64,000 nt of DNA, taken from positions 1 through 64,000 of the forward strand of contig NZ_FPBK01000012.1 in the NCBI RefSeq assembly GCF_900116665.1. Direction: 5' to 3'. The notes beneath the pieces are model-generated. The model had not been told where the DNA came from. It ran no database searches and worked only from the letters and a program-made list of their open reading frames with translations. The first letter of the stretch is position 1, and every line of letters begins with the position of its first letter. Made by a program: the position numbers and the translations under genes. Of the stretch, positions 14,987-24,408 are shown piece after piece. The DNA is from Pustulibacterium marinum. Lineage in GTDB: Bacteria; Bacteroidota; Bacteroidia; Flavobacteriales; Flavobacteriaceae.

Positions 14987-16269
14987 TGGTAAAAGTAGAA
15001 AATCCAACTCCGGAAACTTGGTCAACTCTTTTACAAAGGCCAACTAAAACTGTAGAAGACATTGAAGCTACGGTAAACGAAATTTTTCACGAAATACAAA
15101 CCAAAGGCGATCAGGCCATTATTAAGTATACCAATTTATTTGATGGTGTTGCTTTAGATGATTTTGCGGTGACCGAAGAAGAAATTCAAGAAGCAAAATC
15201 TCAGGTTTCAGCTGAATTAAAAAAAGCTATTCAATTAGCGAAAGAAAATATTACCAAATTTCACGCTGCTCAAAAAACCGAAAGAGTTTCAGTAACTACA
15301 CAAAACGGCATTGAATGTTGGCAAGAAAAACGCCCAATTCAAAAAGTTGGTTTGTACATTCCTGGTGGTTCGGCTCCTTTATTTTCTACTATTTTAATGT
15401 TGGCTATTCCTGCAACTTTAGCGGGTTGCGAAGAAATTGTGTTGTGTACACCACCAAATAAAGAAGGTAAAGTAAATCCTACTATTTTATATACTTCTGA
15501 ATTATGTGGAGTGACTAAAATATTAAAAGTAGGAGGTATTCAAGCAATTGCCGGATTCACGTTTGGAACGAAAACCATTCCGCAAGTGTATAAAATTTTC
15601 GGTCCAGGAAACCAATTTGTAACGGTAGCAAAACAATTGGCAACTAAATATTGTGTAGCGATAGATATGCCTGCTGGACCATCTGAATTGCTAGTTTTTG
15701 CCGATGCTACTGCCGATGCAAGTTTTGTAGCTTCCGATCTATTATCACAAGCGGAACACGGAGCAGATAGTCAGGTGATTTTAGTAACTACAGCAAAAGA
15801 TTTTGTTGGGGAAGTTGAAACCGAAATTGAAAAACAATTAGCTGAATTACCACGAAAGGAGATCGCTTCAAAAGCTATAGAAAATTCAAAATTGATTTAT
15901 GTAAAAGACGACGCAACGGCTTTACAGTTGATAAACGCTTACGGGCCAGAACATTTTATCATCAGTTGTACAAATGAAGATTTCTATGTGAACGGAATTC
16001 AAAATGCAGGTTCGGTTTTTATAGGGAAATATACGCCAGAAAGTGCAGGAGATTATGCTTCGGGAACCAATCATACCTTGCCAACCAATGGCTATGCTAA
16101 ACAATACAGTGGTGTGAATTTAGACAGTTTTACCAAAAGCATGACGTTTCAAAAAATTGATGAAACCGGAATTCAAACCATCGGGAAAGCAATTGAACTA
16201 ATGGCTGAAGCTGAAGGTTTAGAAGCCCACAAAAATGCAGTATCACTTCGTTTAAAAAGTTTAAATTAA
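14986..16269 (+). CDS. hisD: Histidinol dehydrogenase
   Basis: 427 residues, normal length. HisD carries out the last two steps, oxidising L-histidinol to L-histidine with two NAD+ and one zinc. Visible signatures are VGLYIPGGSAPLFST, IFGPGNQFVTVAKQ, AIDMPAGPSELLV, the zinc-site block DLLSQAEHGADSQ, then YGPEHFII and YASGTNHTLPTNGYAKQYSG. Translation is coupled to hisG by a one-base overlap of stop and start. The gap to hisC (50 bp) carries a short dispersed-repeat-like sequence. Confidence 0.97.
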   Translation: MVKVENPTPETWSTLLQRPTKTVEDIEATVNEIFHEIQTKGDQAIIKYTNLFDGVALDDFAVTEEEIQEAKSQVSAELKKAIQLAKENITKFHAAQKTERVSVTTQNGIECWQEKRPIQKVGLYIPGGSAPLFSTILMLAIPATLAGCEEIVLCTPPNKEGKVNPTILYTSELCGVTKILKVGGIQAIAGFTFGTKTIPQVYKIFGPGNQFVTVAKQLATKYCVAIDMPAGPSELLVFADATADASFVASDLLSQAEHGADSQVILVTTAKDFVGEVETEIEKQLAELPRKEIASKAIENSKLIYVKDDATALQLINAYGPEHFIISCTNEDFYVNGIQNAGSVFIGKYTPESAGDYASGTNHTLPTNGYAKQYSGVNLDSFTKSMTFQKIDETGIQTIGKAIELMAEAEGLEAHKNAVSLRLKSLN

Positions 16270-16272
16270 ACC

Positions 16273-16307
16273 GTTATGCTGCACTTGTTTCAGTATCTCA
16301 TCAACTT
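16273..16307 (+). repeat. Short dispersed-repeat-like sequence, copy 1
   Basis: The gap between hisD and hisC begins GTTATGCTG, then a middle part, then TTTCAG and ATCT. The copy at 19181-19214 shows the same order of blocks. The pattern resembles a repeat that I recall as common between genes of flavobacteria. It may supply the first ATG (16308) in front of hisC. Confidence 0.5.
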
Positions 16308-16319
16308 ATGAAAAACACA

Positions 16320-17375
16320 ATGAAAAGAAATACATTCAATATAGAAAAATTGGTTCGCCCAAACGTGGCTAAATTAAAGCCGTATTCTTCTGCGCGTGAC
16401 GAATACAAGGCTACCGGTACCGAAATGGTTTTTCTAGATGCTAACGAAAATCCGTATGAAAATGGAGTGAACCGTTATCCAGATCCGCAACAGCGTGATT
16501 TAAAATCGGCTTTATCCAATTTAAAAAAGATAAAACCAGCACAAATTCTTTTAGGAAACGGAAGTGACGAAGTATTAGATTTGATTTTTAGAGCTTTTTG
16601 CGAGCCAAAAGAAGACAATAGCATCACATTACCGCCAACGTACGGAATGTACAAAGTATTGGCAGAAACTAATAATGTGGAGAACAGAGAAGTGCTGTTA
16701 AAAAAAGATTTTCAACCCAATGTGAAGCAAATTTTAGAGGTAGCTGATGAAAATTCAAAACTCTTATTCATTTGTTCACCTAACAACCCAACAGGCAATG
16801 CTTTCGATCCACAAGTCATCAAACAATTGTTGAATGAATTCAATGGTTTGGTGGTAATTGACGAAGCGTATATCGACTTTTCTGGTTATGAAAGTTGGGC
16901 AAATTTCTTAGATCTTTATCCAAATTTGATAGTGACGCAAACCTTATCTAAAGCTTATGGTTTGGCCGGGATTCGTTTGGGAATTTGTTATGCTTCCGAA
17001 GAAATAATTTCGGTGTTGAATAAAATCAAACCGCCGTATAATGTAAACGAACTTACCCAACAAAAGGCATTAGAACGCGTGTTGGCGATAGACGACGTTT
17101 TAGATGAAGTAGATGCTATTTTACTAGAGCGCGAAAAGTTAATTGTCAACTTATCAGAAGTAAAATTCATCAATGAAATATATCCAACCGATTCCAATTT
17201 TGTATTGGTAAAGGTTGATGATGCTAATTTACGTTACGAACAACTAGTAGAAAAAGGAATCGTAATCAGAAACGGAACTACACAGCCTTTGTGCGAAAAC
17301 ACCCTTCGTTTTACGGTAGGAACTCCAGAAGAAAATCAAAAATTAGTTAATGCCTTAAAAGCAATTCAACAATGA
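16320..17375 (+). CDS. hisC: Histidinol-phosphate aminotransferase
   Basis: 351 residues from the ATG at 16320. HisC is a PLP-dependent fold-type I enzyme that converts imidazole acetol phosphate to histidinol phosphate using glutamate. Motifs: [53 protein letters not shown] and [16 protein letters not shown], whose Lys should bind PLP. The ATG at 16308 adds four residues and lies at the edge of a repeat-like sequence, so the second ATG is preferred. The stop overlaps the hisB start (ATGA). Confidence 0.95.
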   Translation: MKRNTFNIEKLVRPNVAKLKPYSSARDEYKATGTEMVFLDANENPYENGVNRYPDPQQRDLKSALSNLKKIKPAQILLGNGSDEVLDLIFRAFCEPKEDNSITLPPTYGMYKVLAETNNVENREVLLKKDFQPNVKQILEVADENSKLLFICSPNNPTGNAFDPQVIKQLLNEFNGLVVIDEAYIDFSGYESWANFLDLYPNLIVTQTLSKAYGLAGIRLGICYASEEIISVLNKIKPPYNVNELTQQKALERVLAIDDVLDEVDAILLEREKLIVNLSEVKFINEIYPTDSNFVLVKVDDANLRYEQLVEKGIVIRNGTTQPLCENTLRFTVGTPEENQKLVNALKAIQQ

Positions 17376-18508
17376 AAAAAGTATTATTTATAGATAGAGA
17401 CGGTACGTTAGCTTACGAACCCGAAGATTATCAATTAGATAGTTTAACCAAACTAGAATTTTACCCAGGAGTTTTTCAATACTTGAGTAAAATTGTCAAC
17501 GAATTAGATTTCGAAATTGCGATGGTAACCAACCAAGATGGTTTGGGTACCGATAGTTTTCCGGAAGATACGTTTTGGCCAACCCAAAATTTTATTCTTA
17601 AGGCTTTTGAGAATGAAGGTGTTCAATTCGATGAAATCTTTATCGATCGTACTTTTGCAAAAGACAACGCTCCAACACGTAAACCCAATACTGGTTTGTT
17701 GACCAAATATATTGATAATGAAGCTTATGATTTGGCAAATTCATTCGTAATTGGCGATCGATTGACGGATATTGAATTAGCAAAAAATTTAGGTGGAAAA
17801 GGTATTTTTATCAACGATCACGAAAGTTTAGGAGCAGATGAAATCACAGCTGGTAAAGAAGAAGTGGTCAAAGCCATTGCTTTGCAAACTAATAGTTGGA
17901 AAGAAATTTATGAGTTTTTGAAATTACAAGACAGAACTGCTGAAGTTTCTAGAAAAACCAATGAAACCGATATTTACATCAAACTAAATTTAGACGGAAC
18001 TGGGAAAAGTGAAATCGAAACGGGGATTGCTTTTTTCGACCACATGTTAGATCAATTATCGCGTCACGGACAAATGGATTTAACCATTAAGGTGAATGGC
18101 GATTTAGAGGTTGATGAACACCATACTATTGAAGACACCGCAATTGCTTTAGGCGAGGTCTTTAGCAAAGCGTTGGGAAATAAATTAGGAATTGAACGTT
18201 ACGGTTTTTGTTTGCCAATGGACGATTGTTTAGCGCAAGCTGCAATTGATTTCGGTGGAAGAAATTGGCTGGTTTGGGATGCTGAATTCAACCGTGAAAT
18301 GATTGGTAAAATGCCTACAGAAATGTTCTATCATTTCTTTAAATCGTTTACAGATGGAGCTAGAGCTAACCTAAACATCAAAGCTGAAGGCACTAACGAA
18401 CACCATAAAATTGAAGCCATTTTTAAAGCGTTTGCCAAAGCGATAAAAGTAGCGGTAAAACGCGATCCTGATAAAATGATTTTACCATCAACAAAAGGAA
18501 TGTTATAA
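17372..18508 (+). CDS. hisB: Bifunctional histidinol-phosphatase / imidazoleglycerol-phosphate dehydratase
   Basis: 378 residues with two enzymes fused. The N-terminal HAD phosphatase (about 1-165) has [13 protein letters not shown] (Asp8 nucleophile, Asp10), [19 protein letters not shown] and [14 protein letters not shown]. The C-terminal IGP dehydratase (about 185-378) has [28 protein letters not shown] and [18 protein letters not shown], the manganese-binding His/Glu motifs. The cysteine-rich zinc loop of E. coli HisB-N is missing here: the segment before RKP reads AKDNAPT. It overlaps hisC by four bases and is followed by a 78-bp AT-rich gap before hisH. Confidence 0.96.
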   Translation: MKKVLFIDRDGTLAYEPEDYQLDSLTKLEFYPGVFQYLSKIVNELDFEIAMVTNQDGLGTDSFPEDTFWPTQNFILKAFENEGVQFDEIFIDRTFAKDNAPTRKPNTGLLTKYIDNEAYDLANSFVIGDRLTDIELAKNLGGKGIFINDHESLGADEITAGKEEVVKAIALQTNSWKEIYEFLKLQDRTAEVSRKTNETDIYIKLNLDGTGKSEIETGIAFFDHMLDQLSRHGQMDLTIKVNGDLEVDEHHTIEDTAIALGEVFSKALGNKLGIERYGFCLPMDDCLAQAAIDFGGRNWLVWDAEFNREMIGKMPTEMFYHFFKSFTDGARANLNIKAEGTNEHHKIEAIFKAFAKAIKVAVKRDPDKMILPSTKGML

Positions 18509-18586
18509 GATAGATTTGAGTATAACGATTAGGTTATCGAGTTTGATACTCATTACTAAATACTTAATTATCAATACTATTAAAAA

Positions 18587-19171
18587 ATGAAAATTGTAAT
18601 CATAAATTACGGAGCAGGAAATATACAGTCTATCAAATTTGCTATTCAGCGTTTAGGTTATGAAGCGGTTTTATCTGATGATGCTGAAGAAATCAAAAAT
18701 GCAGATAAGGTTATTTTTCCTGGTGTTGGCGAAGCGAGTAGTGCTATAGCTAAATTAAAAGCAACTGGCTTAGATACTGTTATCCCTACACTAAAACAAC
18801 CTGTTTTAGGCATTTGTTTGGGTATGCAGTTAATGTGTGCACATTCTGAAGAAGGCGACACTAACGGACTCGGAATTTTTGATGTGGAAGTGAAGAAATT
18901 CTCACCAAAAGTAAAAGTACCTCAAATTGGTTGGAATCAAATTGCAAACTTGAAATCACATTTGTTCGAAGGCATCAAAGAAAACGAATATATGTATTTG
19001 GTGCACAGTTTCTACGCTGCTGCTTGTGATGAAATGATTGCCACTACCGAATATGACATTTTGTACGCTTCTGCCTTACAAAAGGATAATTTCTACGGAG
19101 TACAATTTCACCCAGAAAAAAGTAGCAAAGCAGGAGAAAAAATAGTAGACAATTTTTTAAAGCTAAGTTAA
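18587..19171 (+). CDS. hisH: Imidazole glycerol phosphate synthase, glutaminase subunit
   Basis: 194 residues, a class I glutamine amidotransferase. It hydrolyses glutamine and channels ammonia to HisF. The oxyanion strand is PGVGEA, the nucleophile elbow GICLGMQLM contains the catalytic Cys, and the His-Glu pair is in VQFHPEKSSKAGE near the C-terminus. QIGWNQ and VHSFYA are also typical of HisH. It sits between hisB and hisA, with hisF two genes downstream. Confidence 0.96.
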   Translation: MKIVIINYGAGNIQSIKFAIQRLGYEAVLSDDAEEIKNADKVIFPGVGEASSAIAKLKATGLDTVIPTLKQPVLGICLGMQLMCAHSEEGDTNGLGIFDVEVKKFSPKVKVPQIGWNQIANLKSHLFEGIKENEYMYLVHSFYAAACDEMIATTEYDILYASALQKDNFYGVQFHPEKSSKAGEKIVDNFLKLS

Positions 19172-19180
19172 AATGATAGT

Positions 19181-19214
19181 GTTATGCTGAATTGGTTTTC
19201 AGCATCTTAATTCA
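19181..19214 (+). repeat. Short dispersed-repeat-like sequence, copy 2
   Basis: The gap between hisH and hisA carries GTTATGCTGAATTGG, then TTTTCAGCATCTTAATTC. It parallels the copy at 16273-16307 and contains a 7-bp hairpin (19185-19191 with 19198-19204). It is probably a partial copy of a flavobacterial intergenic repeat. Confidence 0.5.
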
Positions 19215-19236
19215 AACTTCTAAAATCAAACTTAAA

Positions 19237-19959
19237 ATGAGAATCATCCCAGCCATAGATATTATAGACGGTAAATGTGTACGCTTGTCTAAAGGCGATT
19301 ACAATACCAAAAAAATATACAATGAAAGTCCGTTAGAGGTAGCCAAAGAGTTTGAAGCGCACGGTATTCAACATTTACATTTGGTAGATTTAGACGGAGC
19401 GAAAAGCAAGCATATTGTCAATTACAAAGTGTTAGAAAGTATTGCATCTAAAACCAGTTTGAAAATTGATTTTGGTGGTGGTTTAAAATCTGATGAAGAT
19501 TTAAAAATTGCTTTTGAAAGTGGAGCCTATCAAATTACAGGAGGAAGCATTGCTGTAAAAGATAGTACGACGTTTAAAAGTTGGATTGCCAAATATGGTG
19601 CAGAAAAAATCATTTTAGGAGCTGATGCAAATGATGAAAAAATTGCGGTAAGCGGTTGGCAAGAAGCTTCTGAAGAAGAGTTGATTCCGTTTGTGCAAAA
19701 GTATCAAGAAAATGGAATTCAATATGTAATTTGTACAGATATTAGTAAAGACGGTATGTTGCAAGGCCCTTCGTTTGCCTTGTACGAAAAAATGTTGGTT
19801 GAATGCGCGAACATTAAATTAATTGCTTCAGGAGGAATTTCTACGTTTGATGAATTACCAAAACTAGCCGAAATCGGTTGTGAAGGAACCATCATTGGAA
19901 AAGCCATTTACGAAGGCCGCATTTCGATGAAACAGTTAGAAAATTATATAGTGAAATAA
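19237..19959 (+). CDS. hisA: ProFAR isomerase (HisA)
   Basis: 240 residues. HisA is a TIM barrel that opens the ribose ring of ProFAR to give PRFAR. The start is [21 protein letters not shown], with the first catalytic Asp in [27 protein letters not shown] (second catalytic Asp) and IASGGIST follow, with GKAIYEGRI at the C-terminus. An in-frame TTG at 19192 lies in repeat-like sequence and is not a likely start. The ATG at 19237 matches the family N-terminus. Confidence 0.96.
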   Translation: MRIIPAIDIIDGKCVRLSKGDYNTKKIYNESPLEVAKEFEAHGIQHLHLVDLDGAKSKHIVNYKVLESIASKTSLKIDFGGGLKSDEDLKIAFESGAYQITGGSIAVKDSTTFKSWIAKYGAEKIILGADANDEKIAVSGWQEASEEELIPFVQKYQENGIQYVICTDISKDGMLQGPSFALYEKMLVECANIKLIASGGISTFDELPKLAEIGCEGTIIGKAIYEGRISMKQLENYIVK

Positions 19960-19989
19960 ACTAGCAGGTAGAAATTAGAAAATAAAATT

Positions 19990-20745
19990 ATGCTTACAAA
20001 ACGAATCATACCTTGTTTAGATATTAAAAACGGACGAACCGTAAAAGGCGTTAATTTTCTCGATTTGCGCGATGCTGGAGATCCGGTAGAATTGGCGGCA
20101 ATTTATGCTGAAAACGGAGCAGACGAATTGGTTTTTTTAGATATTTCGGCAACAGAAGAACGCAGAAAAACACTAGCTAATTTGGTCATGCACGTAGCAG
20201 AGAAGGTGAATATTCCGTTTACAGTGGGTGGTGGAATTTCGTCTGTTGAAGACGTAGATATTTTGTTGCAAAGTGGAGCTGATAAGGTTTCTATCAATTC
20301 TTCCGCAGTAAAACGTCCGGAGTTGATTAACGAATTATCCGCTAAATTCGGGAGTCAATGTGTAGTAGTCGCCATTGATGCCAAACAAATTGATGGAGAA
20401 TGGATAGTGCATTTAGTAGGCGGAAAAGTACCAACTGAATTAAATTTATTCGATTGGGCAAAAGAAGTAGAAGAACGTGGAGCAGGCGAAATTTTGTTCA
20501 CTTCTATGAATAACGACGGCACCAAAAATGGTTTTGCTAATGAAGCCTTGGCAAAATTGTCTTCAGCATTAAACATCCCGATTATTGCTTCTGGCGGAGC
20601 GGGAACTATGGAACATTTTCTAGATACCTTTAAAGAAGGAAAAGCAGATGCTGCTTTGGCGGCAAGTGTGTTTCATTTTAAAGAAATTGCAATTCCAGAT
20701 TTGAAAATGTATCTCCAAGAAAATGATGTTTTAGTTCGTTTGTAA
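19990..20745 (+). CDS. hisF: Imidazole glycerol phosphate synthase, cyclase subunit
   Basis: 251 residues, a TIM barrel starting [20 protein letters not shown] (Asp11 catalytic). [42 protein letters not shown] (second catalytic Asp) and [10 protein letters not shown] follow, then IASGGAG. HisF takes ammonia from HisH and makes imidazole glycerol phosphate and AICAR. A 30-bp gap separates it from hisA. The next gene in the operon is an unrelated secreted esterase. Confidence 0.97.
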   Translation: MLTKRIIPCLDIKNGRTVKGVNFLDLRDAGDPVELAAIYAENGADELVFLDISATEERRKTLANLVMHVAEKVNIPFTVGGGISSVEDVDILLQSGADKVSINSSAVKRPELINELSAKFGSQCVVVAIDAKQIDGEWIVHLVGGKVPTELNLFDWAKEVEERGAGEILFTSMNNDGTKNGFANEALAKLSSALNIPIIASGGAGTMEHFLDTFKEGKADAALAASVFHFKEIAIPDLKMYLQENDVLVRL

Positions 20746-20823
20746 ATTAAAATGTAAACCGAAAACAGGAGCATGAAAAATGGTAAAGAAGCCGTATCTT
20801 TAATGCAACAAATAATCCATATC

Positions 20824-21990
20824 ATGAAAAAAATACTTCTAGTGGCATTTGTTATGCTACAGATTACAGCGGCTTGGTCTCAACAAGCCATTTTTGATGC
20901 AGCTCCATTAGCTTCTCCGGTTATTAACGATGATAAATCGGTGACATTTAAAGTAAAAGATTCACTCGCTACAAGTATTGCTATAGTAGGAGATTGGCTT
21001 CCGAAAGAAGGCTACGCAACAATCCCTGCAAAAATGACTAAAGCTGAAGATGGAATTTGGAGCTATACTTCAAAACCTTTGACTTCAGATTTACATACCT
21101 ATCAAATTGTAGTAGATGGTTTAACCACTACAGACCCAAACAACCCATTTGTAGTGCGCGATGTTTCTACACTTTACAATATGTTTATTGTACCAAGTGG
21201 TAATGCAGATACCTATAAAGTACAAAATGTGCCTCACGGTACAGTTTCAAAACGTTGGTATGAGTCGCCTAAACTAGATATGCAACGTCGTTTAAGCGTA
21301 TACACACCTGCGGGTTATGAGACTAGTAAAGAAAAATATCCTGTACTATATTTATTGCATGGTGCTGGTGGAGACGAAGAAGCTTGGTTGGCTTTGGGGC
21401 TTGCAGCACAAATATTAGATAATTTAATTGCTGAAGGAAAAGTAAAACCAATGCTAGTGGTAATGCCAAACGGTAATGTAATACAGCAAGCAGCTCCTGG
21501 TGAAGGAATCAAAGGGTTTTATCAACCACAATTTATGATACCTAAAACTATGGACGGTACGTATGAGGAGAGTTTTCCTGATATTATGAAATTTGTTGCA
21601 GATAATTATCGTATTAAAAAAGGAAAAGAAAATACAGCTATTGCAGGGCTTTCTATGGGTGGTTATCATTCGCTTCATATTTCAAGATATTACCCAAATA
21701 CATTTGATTATGTTGGCTTATTTTCAGCAGCTACATTACCAACAGCTGATAAGAAATCTCCTGTTTATGAAAATATAGATGTTACTTTAGAACAGCAGAA
21801 AAAAAATGGTTATCAATTATATTGGATAGGTATTGGTACTGAAGATTTCTTATACAAAGCAAATACAGAATTTAAAGAGAAACTAGATACAATAGGCATG
21901 ACCTATGAATATCACGAAAGTGGAAGAGGACACGAGTGGACTAATTGGAGAGATTACTTGATTTTATTCCTTCCGAAGCTTTTCAAATAA
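20824..21990 (+). CDS. Secreted esterase (feruloyl-esterase/EstD-like, PF00756 fold)
   Basis: 388 residues from the ATG at 20824, which starts a clear signal peptide (MKKILLVAFVMLQITAAWSQ). An N-terminal immunoglobulin-like esterase domain (about 25-115) is followed by an alpha/beta-hydrolase domain with LSVYTPAGYE, PVLYLLHGAGGDEEAWL, the nucleophile elbow AGLSMGGYHS, and ESGRGHEWTNWRDYL with the catalytic His. The fold is that of the esterase D/feruloyl esterase/acetylxylan esterase group. Activity on plant-type polysaccharides is possible but inferred. It lies between hisF and hisIE on the same strand, 78 bp after hisF and 3 bp before hisIE, so it is likely cotranscribed with the his genes although it has no role in histidine synthesis. 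An upstream ATG (20773) would hide the signal peptide. Confidence 0.82.
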   Translation: MKKILLVAFVMLQITAAWSQQAIFDAAPLASPVINDDKSVTFKVKDSLATSIAIVGDWLPKEGYATIPAKMTKAEDGIWSYTSKPLTSDLHTYQIVVDGLTTTDPNNPFVVRDVSTLYNMFIVPSGNADTYKVQNVPHGTVSKRWYESPKLDMQRRLSVYTPAGYETSKEKYPVLYLLHGAGGDEEAWLALGLAAQILDNLIAEGKVKPMLVVMPNGNVIQQAAPGEGIKGFYQPQFMIPKTMDGTYEESFPDIMKFVADNYRIKKGKENTAIAGLSMGGYHSLHISRYYPNTFDYVGLFSAATLPTADKKSPVYENIDVTLEQQKKNGYQLYWIGIGTEDFLYKANTEFKEKLDTIGMTYEYHESGRGHEWTNWRDYLILFLPKLFK

Positions 21991-21993
21991 AAA

Positions 21994-22599
21994 ATGATAA
22001 TGAAAATTGATTTTACAAAAAATAGTGACGGACTTGTTCCTGCAATAATTCAAGATGCTACTACAAAATCGGTGTTGATGTTGGGCTACATGAATGAAGA
22101 AGCCTACACCAAAACAGTGGCAACACAAAAAGTAACGTTTTATAGCAGAAGTAAGCAACGATTATGGACTAAAGGTGAGGAGAGTGGTAACTTTTTAAAC
22201 TTGGTTGATATTGCTGTTGATTGCGATAACGATACACTGCTTGTAAAAGTAGATCCTGTTGGGCCTACTTGCCATACAGGAGCTGATACTTGCTGGGACG
22301 AAGAGAATACACCATCTTACGGATTTCTTTCTGAACTTGAAGCAACTATCAAAGACCGAAAAGAAAATGCAACAGCAGAGAAAAGTTATGTAGCATCACT
22401 ATTTGAAAAAGGAATCAATAAAATTGCGCAAAAAGTTGGTGAAGAAGCAGTAGAAGTTGTTATTGAAGCAAAAGACAATGATGAAGATTTGTTTTTAAAC
22501 GAATCTGCCGATTTGTTATTTCATTACTTAATACTATTACAAGCCAAAGGCTATACGTTAAGAGATATAGCAGCTGTTTTAGAAGCAAGACAATCATAA
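21994..22599 (+). CDS. hisIE: Bifunctional phosphoribosyl-AMP cyclohydrolase / phosphoribosyl-ATP pyrophosphohydrolase
   Basis: 201 residues. The HisI half (about 1-105) has GLVPAIIQDATTKSVLMLGY, SRSKQRLWTKGEESGN, DCDNDTLLVKVDP and the zinc cysteines in TCHTGADTC. The HisE half (about 110-201) has LFEKGINKIAQKVGEEAVEV and NESADLLFHYLIL, the MazG-like metal site. Together they perform steps 2 and 3 of the pathway. The ATG at 21994 or 22000 may be used. The stop shares a base with the thiamine pyrophosphokinase start (TAATG). Confidence 0.96.
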   Translation: MIMKIDFTKNSDGLVPAIIQDATTKSVLMLGYMNEEAYTKTVATQKVTFYSRSKQRLWTKGEESGNFLNLVDIAVDCDNDTLLVKVDPVGPTCHTGADTCWDEENTPSYGFLSELEATIKDRKENATAEKSYVASLFEKGINKIAQKVGEEAVEVVIEAKDNDEDLFLNESADLLFHYLILLQAKGYTLRDIAAVLEARQS

Positions 22600-23240
22600 T
22601 GCATATTACTAGAGAAAATTATACTTCTAGAAGCGAAGTAGTTTTGTTTATTAATGGGCAATTTCCAAAGCATATGCCATTGGTACAAGAGTTTAAAAAG
22701 ATTTTTTGTACCGATGGTGCTTACCATAAACTTGTAAAAAGAGGTGTGTTGCCAGATGTGGTTTCAGGTGATTTTGATTCGTTATCAGAAGATAAAATTG
22801 ATGAAACGGTAGAAATTATACCCACTCCAGATCAAAACTTTACCGATTTTGAAAAAGCACTACAGCTCATTAAAAATGAAGGGTACAAAAGTGTTGCAGT
22901 TTTTGGGTGTAGTGGTTTAGAACACGATCATTTTTTAGGAAATTTACATTCCATTTTAAAATTCAAAAAAGAGTTGAATATTACTTGTTTTGATGATTTT
23001 GGATTCTATTTCTTTGCCGAAAAGAAGACTAAGATATCAGGTTTTCAAAACGAAATCATTTCTTTATTTCCCTTTCCCAAGGCAAAAAAAATTACTTCTA
23101 CAGGAGTAAAGTATCCATTAACAAAAGAGAATTTATCCATAGCAAAGCGTGTGGGTACACGTAATACTATTACAGCAGAAACAGCTCAAATTGAATTTTC
23201 CAAAGGTAATTTGTTGTTGTTTGTTCAAAATTTAAAGTAA
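22599..23240 (+). CDS. Thiamine pyrophosphokinase
   Basis: 213 residues. It transfers pyrophosphate from ATP to thiamine to make thiamine diphosphate. The N-terminal catalytic domain has FCTDGAYHKLVKRGVLPDVV, SGDFDSL and TPDQNFTDFEKAL (acidic Mg-binding residues), then FGCSGLEHDHFLGN. The C-terminal thiamine-binding beta domain includes ISLFPFPKAKKITSTGVKYPL and GTRNTI. It is translationally coupled to hisIE by a one-base overlap, although the pathways are unrelated. This is probably a hitchhiking last gene of the operon. Confidence 0.9.
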   Translation: MHITRENYTSRSEVVLFINGQFPKHMPLVQEFKKIFCTDGAYHKLVKRGVLPDVVSGDFDSLSEDKIDETVEIIPTPDQNFTDFEKALQLIKNEGYKSVAVFGCSGLEHDHFLGNLHSILKFKKELNITCFDDFGFYFFAEKKTKISGFQNEIISLFPFPKAKKITSTGVKYPLTKENLSIAKRVGTRNTITAETAQIEFSKGNLLLFVQNLK

Positions 23241-23296
23241 GAATTCACGCAACCATTTCAGTAACAGTTCATCTAAAGTATAAAACCAACTTAAAA

Positions 23297-23755
23297 ATGA
23301 AGACAAAAATTTTACTCGTATTCAGTTTTATTCTATTGTTTAGTTGTAAAGACAAAGAAGATGAAGTTATGTTATGTTGTGATGTTCCTATTGAAGGTTT
23401 AGAAGGATCATGGAAATTGATTCAAATTTTCTCTGATCCAGGTGATGGTAGTGGTTCATGGAATAACGTGGAAAGCGATAAAACACTAAGTTTTTCTGAT
23501 GCCAATGATATGGTTAGTAGTAACGGCTCTGTTTGTAATGTTACGATGGATACCGATGAAAGTTCATCTGCTAACTTTGTTTTTAGTCCGGAAGATGAAA
23601 CCAATACCTATGGAACCATTACGTTGAGTAATACAAATTGTACTAGTGCAGAAGAACTGAATATAACGTACAATTTTGAAAATTCAGAAACACTAACGCT
23701 TTATTATCCATGTATTGAAGCGTGTGGCGCCAGATATGTGAAAATTGATGAGTAA
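23297..23755 (+). CDS. Small lipoprotein with lipocalin-like domain
   Basis: 152 residues with a lipoprotein signal (lipobox LLFSC, Cys17). The mature part starts with acidic residues, then GLEGSWKLIQIFSDPGDGSG, the N-terminal pattern of small lipocalin-like proteins of Bacteroidota. Further cysteines at VCNV, NCTS, PCIEACG suggest disulphides. It is likely bound to the outer or inner membrane on the periplasmic side. Function unknown. It lies 56 bp after the thiamine pyrophosphokinase gene and ends in a hairpin terminator. Confidence 0.65.
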   Translation: MKTKILLVFSFILLFSCKDKEDEVMLCCDVPIEGLEGSWKLIQIFSDPGDGSGSWNNVESDKTLSFSDANDMVSSNGSVCNVTMDTDESSSANFVFSPEDETNTYGTITLSNTNCTSAEELNITYNFENSETLTLYYPCIEACGARYVKIDE

Positions 23756-23776
23756 GCTATAATAAGCTTACTCTTT
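23750..23776. terminator. Hairpin between convergent genes
   Basis: A 9-bp stem (23750-23758 with 23765-23773) overlaps the stop codon of the small lipoprotein gene and is followed by only three T. It faces the convergent nucleotidase gene. It could be a weak terminator. Confidence 0.5.
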
Positions 23777-23781
23777 GTATG

Positions 23782-24312
23782 TTATGCATAAATTTTTAAT
23801 AAGGAAACCACATCTTTCCAGTTGTCCACGCGTACATATTTGTCTACATCTATATTATGAAATGCTGAAAACAAAATAGGAGTTCCTTTGAAAAAGTCTA
23901 AGTTTTTGCAATGATCATCAATCATAAAATCGGTATTTACAATTTTCTTATCCCCACAAAGTACAATTTTTTTCCAGTGAATAAATGGAAAATGTTCGGC
24001 AAGCCAATCATATTTTTCTTCTAAGAATTGAGGAAATTCCATTGCGGAAGAAACAACATAAACATCAAAAATATCACATAATTTTTTGAGTCCTTCCACG
24101 GCATCTTTCATCACAGGAACAGTTCTGAAAAAACCGGGTGTGCTAGCAAATTTCATAACCACTCCTGGATCAGGAAAAGCTTCTCTTTCAGGTTTACCTT
24201 TGATGTCTTCGTAGGTGAGTTTTGTTCCAAAATTTTGATTGTATAGGTTTAAGAAATGATTTTCAACATCCGCTAAAACTCCGTCCATATCCACGGCTAC
24301 GGTTTTTTTCAT
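23782..24312 (-). CDS. 5'(3')-deoxyribonucleotidase (NT5C family)
   Basis: 176 residues, a HAD-fold phosphatase starting MKKTVAVDMDGVLADVENHF. DMDGVLAD (8-15) is the nucleophile motif of this family. VVSSAMEFPQFLEEKYDWL and CGDKKIVNTDFMIDDHCKN supply motifs II to IV. It should dephosphorylate deoxyribonucleotides in the cytosol. The ATG at 24312 is preferred over a more upstream in-frame start because the HAD motif lies at the usual distance from it. It converges on the small lipoprotein gene. Confidence 0.85.
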   Translation of the reverse strand: MKKTVAVDMDGVLADVENHFLNLYNQNFGTKLTYEDIKGKPEREAFPDPGVVMKFASTPGFFRTVPVMKDAVEGLKKLCDIFDVYVVSSAMEFPQFLEEKYDWLAEHFPFIHWKKIVLCGDKKIVNTDFMIDDHCKNLDFFKGTPILFSAFHNIDVDKYVRVDNWKDVVSLLKIYA

Positions 24313-24339
24313 GATGAGATTAAGATTTTGGTTTCTTTG

Positions 24340-24366
24340 TAAAGCTAACATTTTTTAAGAAATCAA
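24340..24366 (-). promoter_or_regulatory. Possible promoter of the nucleotidase gene
   Basis: On the minus strand TTG (24364-24366), 16 bp, then TAGCTTTA (24340-24347). It has one mismatch to TAnnTTTG and a spacer one base short. Confidence 0.35.
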
Positions 24367-24408
24367 TCTAAATAATATCTTTATTTTAGCTAAAACATCA
24401 CGTTAGAT

